Origin: Coffea arabica
Taxonomy: Eukaryota; Streptophyta; Magnoliopsida; Gentianales; Rubiaceae
Direction of reading: 5' to 3'
DNA length: 64,000 nucleotides
NCBI RefSeq assembly: GCF_036785885.1
Contig: NC_092317.1
Location: forward strand, 3,846,501 to 3,910,500
Both the position numbers and the translations under genes were made by a program. The notes under the pieces were generated by a model. It was not told the origin of the DNA. It searched no databases and was given only the letters and a program-made list of their open reading frames with translations. The first letter of the stretch is position 1. Each line of letters opens with the position of its first letter. Of this stretch, positions 56,743-64,000 are shown piece by piece.

Positions 56743-56994
56743 ACCACCAGCCTTTGGTTTGGTGGCCACCACCAAAGCATTAAGGCTTGGTGGGGTGGGA
56801 GGCAAGGGTTCAAACCTTGCCCTCATCAATTTGCCACAATTAAATGTGGCCTTATTTAAAAAATTCAGACAGGTGCGTAATGCACCCGTCTGATCCGGTG
56901 GTGGTTTAGTCCCCTCTAGATTACCCCAAGATCTCTTCAGGTCCTCCCCCTCCCCATAGTATAGGAAACTATCGTATTGACGAAAAAAAAAAGA
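56743..56994 (+). mobile_element. tRNA-derived SINE with perfect 17-bp target duplication
   Basis: GAGATCGCTATTGAAAA occurs at 56726-56742 and 56995-57011, exactly bracketing the element. Inside, a B-box-like GGTTCAAACCT (about 56809) follows an A-box-like GGTGGCCACCACC region. The 3' part contains a hairpin (CAGACAGGTGC / GCACCCGTCTG) and ends in a poly-A-rich tail. The exact duplication suggests recent insertion. Confidence 0.88.
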
Positions 56995-57245
56995 GAGATC
57001 GCTATTGAAAACTTTTTTGAGTACCTGGTACCAACAAACTTTCTCAGCAACGTAATATCTTGCCGGTCCACTCTTTTGTACTCCGTGGTGACGTGAAGGG
57101 CTATGTTTGAGCAAAATTCGTTATTTCTAGTCCGCTTGCCAATCACTTATGGCTGACATAGGAAAAACAAAATATGAGGGATATATATACAACATTTGAC
57201 TCAGCTGTTATGTATTTTGCAGACCATTCAACAGTTGAAGTTAGG

Positions 57246-57805
57246 GTTACAAACGAATCGAATCGAGTCGAATTTTGATCTAATCAAGTCGAGGCTTAAT
57301 TTATTTTTATTGAACTCAAACTCGAGCTCGAGCTCGACGAGTTGGTAATTTAAAACTCGAGCTTGAAAAAATAAAAATTAATTATTCTATTTTTAAAAAA
57401 ATAAATAAAATAATATTTTTTCTTAATAAATAATAAAATATTAAGGATATATATATAATTTTACTATTAAAATAAATAAATATATATATATACTCGAGCT
57501 CGTGAGCCTGCTTAATATTTTGAACTTGAATTCGAGCCACAGGACAAAAATATCAACCAAATTATTTAATACTCAAATCGAATTCGACTTAGTAAGAATT
57601 CATTCGAATTAGATTCGTTAACTAGTCAAGCAAATTTGAACAACATTTTATGTTTAATAACTTTCAAATTCGATAAAAAAAATCCGTTCAAATTTGATTG
57701 AACGAATAAACAAGTCAAAATTGAATTCAATTTCAAATTTGTTAAAATAATCAAATAAATTTAAGCACTAAGGCGTTCAATTTGACTGTATTTATTTACA
57801 CCCGT
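57246..57805. mobile_element. hAT-like non-autonomous element with CGAGCTCGAG repeats
   Basis: It starts AGGGTTACAAACGAATCG and ends near TTATTTACACCCG, loosely inverted ends of the GGGTGTAAAC kind common in plant hAT derivatives. Just inside are runs of CGAGCTCGAGCTCG and TCGAATTCGA whose complements recur in the right half, so the ends can fold back. No clear target duplication was found. Confidence 0.5.
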
Positions 57806-57961
57806 ACTTAACCATCCCACAAGCAAGTATCGAAGTGGACTAAATCACAAAAATACAAAATAAACCGGATTTTGTAACAAGACCGCCTAAAATAAGATTA
57901 TTCCGTAAAATGAGTGCGTGGACTTAACGCCTCAATAAAACTTGACCCGGTATACCTAATA

Positions 57962-59357
57962 AGAGTGAATGGTCCAAAAGATCACTAAACTATTAAAAAT
58001 GGCACCCTTTGATCACCAAACTTTTTTTGTGGCCGAAAAGGTCACTAAACTCGCAAAAACTCTCCAGCGGAGCCATTTTATCGAATTTCAGCGGTTTCTC
58101 ATCCGGTGGCATGGGCAACGTGGAATGGAGGAATATAGTCAAGGGGCAAAAATGTCTGAAAGGTTATTGGAATAGGTGAAGCCATAGATTGTCTCATTCC
58201 CAAACCACTTTTGAACCCATATATTGACTTCGTCTTCTCCGGCGGTAAAAATAGAGACTGTAATTTAAAATGAGAAACAGGGAATGATTAAAGGCGGTGG
58301 CAATAATTTAAGAGTATTATCGTTGAGCATGAAGAGAGGGGGATGGGGATGAGGACAGGAAGTGAATCAGTAAAATCTGCTGCTTTGAAATCAAATTGAG
58401 ATTTCTCGTATTTTAAGAGCTTGACTGAAGCTATTGGAAGTGACTCAGGCTATACTCCAAAGTTGTCTGGGCTGGGTCCCTCAGCCCAATAGTTCGCTAG
58501 GGCGGTGCTCAGATCAACACAAATAAAAGAAGAAAACCCGTATGCCGTGTAACTGGCTCGCTGACTAGCAGAAGGCTTTATTCCTTTTCTTTTCTCGAAG
58601 AATGGGATAGCACAGCACTCCCTTCAACGGCTGCCCTCGGCAACCCACTGGTGACGGATGGGAGCACACGGCTGCGGAAATACAAAAAAAAAGTATCATT
58701 CTGTTCTTTTCTTTTTCTGTAAAAGAAAAAAAAACATTTTTCTGGGTAAACATTTTTTTTTTTGGCTGGGTGTAGTCATTGGAACTGCCAAGACTCTTTC
58801 CAACTCAGCTAGGTGGCTGGCGAAGGAAATCGAAGACTGAGCAAATAATGGGTATGGCTCGAGAGACCAAATTGAGAAAGCAGTGATGAAACCTATGGGC
58901 TCAAAGGGTCATCGTCGTCGGAGTTGGATGTTGGGTCGGGGTTAGTGGTGGGGCGGATAGGGATAGTAGGGAGGTCGGAAGTGACGAGACAGAGAGGAGA
59001 GTGAATCTCGGTCACAACCAGTAAACTTCTACGCTGGGTCAAATTGAAAAGTGAAGTGTTCCCAGCTAGTAAACTTCACCGGAGAAGATGAAGTGAATGT
59101 CGATCGATTGGTCAACTTTGGGAATGAAACAATCTGTGAGTTCACTTGCCCCAATAATCTTTTGGACATTTTTGCCCATATCAGAATATTTATTCAACTC
59201 AAGACCCTTGTAACCGGATGATTCACCGCTAAAATTCGGTAAAATGACTTCGCTGGTGCGTTTACGTGAGTTTAGTGACTTTTTTGGCTACAAAAAAAGT
59301 TTGATGACCAAAGGGTGCCATTTTAAATAGTTAAGTGACCATTTCGGCCATTCACTC
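57962..59357. mobile_element. non-autonomous MULE, about 1.4 kb
   Basis: Inverted ends start AGAGTGAATGG on the left and finish CCATTCACTC on the right. Similarity runs about 150 bases and resumes further in (GTCTCATTCCCAAA against its complement near 59115), so the TIR is probably over 230 bases. Flanks TACCTAATA and TACCTATAA are a 9-bp duplication with two differences. The interior has G-rich stretches and short frames only; captured host sequence cannot be excluded. Confidence 0.75.
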
Positions 59358-59902
59358 TACCTATAATTAACAGTTCAAGGCTTCAAGCAATTTATTATTA
59401 CTATTTTTTTTTTCAAAAAGCCGCCATTAATCCTTTTTTTTTTTTCCCTTTGGGTTCTTATCTCAGCTAACTGATAATTATGGACCAACCAACCTTTACC
59501 ATCACCCAATCTCTAACATTATTTTGGGCCAACTAGCAAGAAGGCGTGACTGTTTTTTTTTTTTTTTTATTAGTTGGATGCATGTGGCCTAATGTGCACA
59601 TCCACCTCAGCACATAAACAATTGTAAGACTGAGGAACTCACCTCCCTACCTCCCAAAATAATAGAAAAATAATATGTTTGTGGAATATATTTATATTCC
59701 TTACTAGTATTGCTAAATAATTCAAGACTATGCGAAATATTATTATCTCGTAATCACAGTTTAGTCATAAGTGTGCATCTAAAACTGTTGAACCAAAAGA
59801 GGGTACATGGCAGGCTTCATTGTTGATAGTCCACCACTCGTAGCAAAGCACAAAGCATCGTAAAAAGACCAAAGAGAAAGTGGGATTTGTACGATTTGAA
59901 GC

Positions 59903-60286
59903 TAATAAACAATAGCCACTGGTCATTTGGTCTGGTGGTCATCACCCTCCTTGGTAATGTTGGAAGTCAGGGTTCAACCCTTACCTCTCACAAATTTGCC
60001 ATTTTACGTTGCTGGTCTTCTGTTCTCACCGGATAGCTCGAGCAGTCCGTTCCTCCTCCTTAGGGTATGGCGACCTTCTTAACTTGGTTAATAAACAATA
60101 ACCACTGGTCATTTGGTCTGGTGGTCATCACCCTCCTTGGTGATGTTGGAAGTCAGGGTTGAACCCTTACCTCTCACAAATTTGTCATTTTGCGTTGCTG
60201 GTCTTCTGTTCTCACCGGATAGCTCGAGCAGTCCGCTCCTCCTCCTTAGGGTATGTCGACCTTCTTAACTTGGCTAATAAACAATA
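59903..60286. mobile_element. tandem pair of SINEs sharing flanking repeats
   Basis: TAATAAACAATA occurs at 59903, 60089 and 60275, exactly 186 bases apart, with a SINE body between each pair. The bodies share TTTGGTCTGGTGGTCATCAC (A-box region) and GGTTCAACCCT or GGTTGAACCCT (B box), and differ at about eight positions. This is one insertion with its target duplication, later duplicated in tandem. Confidence 0.8.
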
Positions 60287-60709
60287 ATAAAAAGCCAAAT
60301 TTAATGCTGGAATTATTGATTGTACAAGCAATTTTATTATTCTTCATTGAATGTCATGAAATTCCTCTAACAAACTTGTTAACATTTGCCCCAAATAAGA
60401 AGTTGGTCCCATACATTTATAATTTGATTATGAACAGGATTTTTCTTGACTAGCAGCCGTTTAATTGGTTCCAACTTCCAACTCTTAAGCAATTGGATGC
60501 AGACACCAACACTAATAACTATACGTGAATAATCAATCTCCACCGGCACAACTTCATCTGAAATTAAACTATTCCTGTTATCCTTCCCATTACGTTTATG
60601 TTATGAGAATCTCTCCGCACTCAAATTCCGGGATTCCTAAACGGCTTTTCCTAATGCTCGAATTTGGTATTCGAGGATATTAATTGTGAGGAGAGGAGAA
60701 AATTTGGTA

Positions 60710-61035
60710 CTCCCTCCGTCCCACTTTGATAGTTCTGTTTCTTTTTTCACACAGTTTAAGAAAAAGTAGTTAACTTTGTTGGAAAAGTAAATTTAGATTG
60801 CTATTTTTCTAAAATACCCTCACATTAAATAGAGTACAACTTTATGGGAACTTGAATTGATGGTAAAAAAAGAATAAACTCTCATTAAATGGGATAGGTT
60901 TATAGTAACAACTTACATTGAATAAGGGCATTTTAGAAAAATTAAAATACAATTACATTCTTCAATTGAAAAGTTGACTACAATTTGGGACAGACGAAAA
61001 AGGAAAACAGGACTATCAAAGTGGGACGGAGGGAG
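60710..61035. mobile_element. Stowaway (Tc1/mariner) MITE, 326 bp
   Basis: Ends CTCCCTCCGTCCCACTTTGA on the left and the inverted complement on the right, flanked by TA on both sides (60708-60709, 61036-61037). The CTCCCTCCGTCCC terminus is the classic plant Stowaway signature. Confidence 0.95.
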
Positions 61036-61111
61036 TATTCGACATCATATGTTTGGATTTTCAAAAAAATTTTTCGCTTGCATCATAAACGCATTTCCCA
61101 ATTCACCTGTT

Positions 61112-61318
61112 AGGCCTTGTTTGGAAGTCAAGTTTGTTTGCTACAAGTTTTTTAAAAACTTTAGTTATAGTAACCTCAAAAAATTTTTCAAACTTTTTAA
61201 ACTATACATTTCAAAATATTAAAGAAAACACACTTCATAAATTTTTTAAAAAACTTCTATAATAAGTTACAGTAAAGTTTTAAATAAACACCTAAAAAAC
61301 TCACATTCCAAACGGGAC
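61112..61318. mobile_element. MITE-like element with GGCCTTGTTTGGAA ends
   Basis: Left end GGCCTTGTTTGGAA and right end TTCCAAACGGGAC are imperfect inverted repeats around about 180 AT-rich bases containing TTTTTTAAAAACTT blocks on both sides. No target duplication was resolved. Confidence 0.6.
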
Positions 61319-61319
61319 A

Positions 61320-62641
61320 ATATGATTAATTTTGAACCCAAAGGAGTCGTAGCCAATCTATGATTGCTAGCTAGAAACATTGAAGCTTTTTGGGTGCAAC
61401 AACCACCAAGAAGCATTAAGTTGTCGGTATCCCTCTAATCGCAATAATCATCCAATGACTTGAAAATTAATTTATGTTTCTTATTAGAAAGGAAAATCCG
61501 ATGGAGAGTTCTACAACCCCTTTTGAGTATTACATACATTGATGAAATTAAATTTATCATTGAACTAGAATAAGATCTATCAACTCTTAGATAATGTAGC
61601 TACTTATGACATTCTTTCTTTTTACCCGTTTGTTTAAGAATCATATAGAACCAAGAGCAGAAGGCTGTTGCTATGGATCATCACGAAGGCTGAAGCTACA
61701 ATCAATGTAAATGAACCGGTATACTTCGAACGAACGAGGGACGATATTGTCCTGGTCCTGGTCTTGGCTTCATTTCTAGTGGGTTGCCACTCTTGACCAG
61801 GCAACCCTGAGTCCAGAAATGTCAACGATCAGGGGGAGTTTTTTGTTTTTTGTTTTTTTTTGGGTCAAACGATCAGGGGCAGTTGCGACTTGCGACGCCT
61901 TTTCCCGTGCAGGTTTTATCCCCTTAGCAAGTGGCAACTTTCCCCTCCCAGCGGGGCAGCTGATTACCGGGCAATGATTTCTAGATTGTGAATCGTCTTC
62001 ATTCTTGAACTGTACCTCCGATCTTGTCCGGCAACTGCCAGATAAAGACGGTGGGGTGTCATTGACCACATCAGACAATTAATCCCAACCGAAATCATTC
62101 AACTAGATTTGCTCTAGCAGGGAAATTGCAAAGAGATTCAAGAATAAGAAGTTTTGACCAAGAACACTACTACTAGTTCATCATGATCAGAGTTACAAAA
62201 TGGTTGGATTGTCAATTCAAGAGGTAGAAAGAAAACTGAGGGAGGGCAATAAAAGTAACTCTGTAACTAATATATAATAAATATTTGAATTAGTAACCTT
62301 GATTCAACATATCTCAAGAAGTGAAAATTAGCAATGTCAAGTTTGATTCAAGTCTTTATTTTATCTTCACTCTAGACAATTTGGTCTTCATTTAATCTAA
62401 TTTAGACATTTTAGCCAACATTTTTTGGGCTCCAGCAGAGAGACAATTTTGAAAACTAGTCACGTTCTTCAAACATAAAGTTGTGGATATCTGATAGATT
62501 CAAATTATGTGGTTCTGAATAAGCTATTTTCCGTTTGTCAACGCTGGAAACTTTATGACACCCATAAACCATCCCATTGAAGTTTTGAGTAATGACTCAA
62601 CCATCCATCCAAATGTATATGTCTATATATATTAGTAGTAA
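61320..62641. other. intergenic
   Basis: No gene is supported. A slightly more GC-rich patch at 61660-62080 has a minus-strand frame without recognisable domains. Confidence 0.45.
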
Positions 62642-62795
62642 GCCCATCGGGGTGGGCTCGATTGATGTTGGATAGCCTTATTAGGTCCTGACACCGTGTG
62701 ATTGTGGTTCGATTCCTTATACTATCTTGTGTATCTTGGGAGATGGGTGCACAAGTACAAAGAGATTAGTTCGAAATGAATACTTTTGTGATGAC
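62642..62795 (+). mobile_element. second SINE family, with canonical B box
   Basis: GGTTCGATTCC (about 62708) is a perfect B box, preceded by GGTGGGCTCGATTGATG (A-box region). TATATATATTAGTAGTA precedes the element and recurs at its 3' end, about 62797-62818, as a target duplication, after a TA-rich tail. Not related to the other SINEs in the window. Confidence 0.75.
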
Positions 62796-62819
62796 TGTAT
62801 ATATATATATTAGTAGTAG

Positions 62820-64000
62820 TAAAATAATAGGTTTATTTAAGGAGAAGCAAGTGACATAAGGTGGGCGTAGGATTCAACAACCACATGTGGGACCGGGCAA
62901 CTCATCGGGTGGGTGGGTGGGTGGGCGCAAGGCGTGGCTGTGCCGCTACACTGCATGAAATTGGATTTTGACCCTCTTTCCCAAGATCGGCTTCACCATC
63001 AAGAAATACACACTTGTCAATTCTTATAGCGCACTTTTTTCTTTTTTTTAGAAAAAAAATTCTTACGACAAACTGCAACATGTACTATTGTTTGAGTAGT
63101 TAAATTACCAAATTTCAGAACCTTTGAATCTCCACCCAAAAAAAAAAAAAAGAAAAAAACCAGAACCCTTCACTTGGAACAGCATCTTCACCAATCTAAT
63201 ACTCATCTTCATCGAAAAAATATTGGCATTCGAATTAAACGAAGAGCTATTAATTTGGGTTGACGGTGATTACCTAATTTCAATACCCACATTTTAACAT
63301 TTAAGCCACTCAAGACCAGTCCTTACCAACTACACAAGTGCATGCAACTCAAAATCAATTTGAATCAATTTTTGATGAGCCATGTGGATAAGAGACTTGA
63401 CAATGAGAGAGTTTTTTTTTTTTTTCCTGAGCTTGACAATGAGAGAGTTGGTGAGATTCTTCTTGGGGCAATTCCAAATCCCTCATTGGGAATTATAGTG
63501 GGTATCTGGTCTTTTGCTTGAAGCGCCCTAGGTCACCATCTCACCAACCTCCGTGCTACCCACAACCGTTGGCCATTTTCTCCGTTTAGTGATTTTTTTT
63601 TAAATAAAAAATTTGTGTGGGTTTGACTTCAATTATCGACACGGATTAATGCATATTGTCCCCGGAATCATAAGTTACGTCTTACACATTACCCACCAAT
63701 ACAATTGTAGGTATTTCATTTATCTCAGATCAGAAAACACCTTGTTTAACCAAATCTAGAAGATATCTCGGACTAATTTGCTTTTGCCAGAACCCCACTT
63801 GGGATGACCTATTTATCTGAAGTATTAATAGTCTCGACTTATCTCTATGACATAACTGATGATTGATATGACAGTTAACCACTCTATAATTCAACCCTAT
63901 TGCTGACATTGCTGTTATGTCTTATTTTACGTGGTCAGATTATCAGTAGACCTCATCATTTCACTCTCTAGATCCTCTAGTATAAATATTGGGATCTTGC
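62820..64000. other. intergenic to window end
   Basis: No gene is supported. A (GTGG)n tract lies near 62909-62930 and homopolymer runs near 63140 and 63413. The last bases (TATAAATATTGGGATC) look like a TATA region, and a gene may begin just outside the window. Confidence 0.4.

Noticed and set aside
59903-60286. A CRISPR-like or satellite array
   Set aside because: Only two units, 186 bases each, with Pol III boxes; a SINE duplication explains it.
61634-62078. Minus-strand frames in a GC-richer patch
   Set aside because: No domain, no promoter-like context, and composition alone is not enough.
1-64000. tRNA, rRNA and organelle insertions
   Set aside because: No cloverleaf with intact A and B boxes outside the SINEs was seen, and no rRNA or organelle gene sequence was recognised by eye. 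A covariance-model scan would be decisive.

Overview
The window is nuclear DNA of a eudicot plant. It is AT-rich, its genes have GT-AG introns, and transposable elements are abundant. Seven host genes can be modelled. Five of them fall in an order I recall from the end of Arabidopsis chromosome 1 (At1g80870 to At1g80920): a receptor-like kinase, a mitochondrial PPR protein, a small membrane protein, an MRS2/MGT1-type magnesium transporter and the chloroplast J-protein J8. The other two are a lamin-like phytocyanin, between the kinase and the PPR gene, and a PP2C phosphatase far to the right. The synteny is from memory and no search was run.

Layout. 0-5.2 kb: a MITE and the intronless kinase (+). 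5.2-10.3 kb: no gene; an hAT-like element with an 8-10 bp target duplication, a MITE, a SINE and a perfect 26-bp-arm hairpin. 10.3-11.0 kb: phytocyanin (-). 13.3-17.9 kb: the PPR gene (-) and a small 89-aa gene (+), divergent over a 586-bp interval with two G-boxes. 18.6-22.0 kb: the Mg2+ transporter (-), with a 5'UTR intron. 25.0-26.5 kb: J8 (-). 28.3 kb: an orphan terminal exon (-).

31.7-47.1 kb is a nest of transposable elements. A small non-coding LTR element (TRIM-like) has been invaded by a 6.17-kb Mutator-like element (MULE) with 245-bp TIRs and an exact 9-bp duplication, and by a Helitron at the edge of one LTR. A non-autonomous MULE (exact 9-bp duplication) and a young, whole-looking Copia element (LTRs with 2 differences in 226 bp) follow. 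The autonomous-type MULE carries two converging genes: a MuDR-type transposase, now broken, and an intact two-exon gene for a GRF zinc finger with a basic coiled coil and a C-terminal membrane anchor. This accessory gene sits where mudrB sits in maize MuDR and is the most interesting item in the window.

47.3-54.4 kb: a PP2C gene (-) with ten coding exons, a solo-LTR-like insert in one intron and a duplicated 5'UTR splice region. 54.4-64 kb: no host gene recognised; SINEs (one with a perfect 17-bp target duplication, one pair in tandem), an hAT-like element, a non-autonomous MULE, a Stowaway MITE and other MITEs.

The host genes are independent housekeeping or signalling loci and do not form a pathway. 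Exon borders were placed by hand from frame, splice consensus and family similarity.
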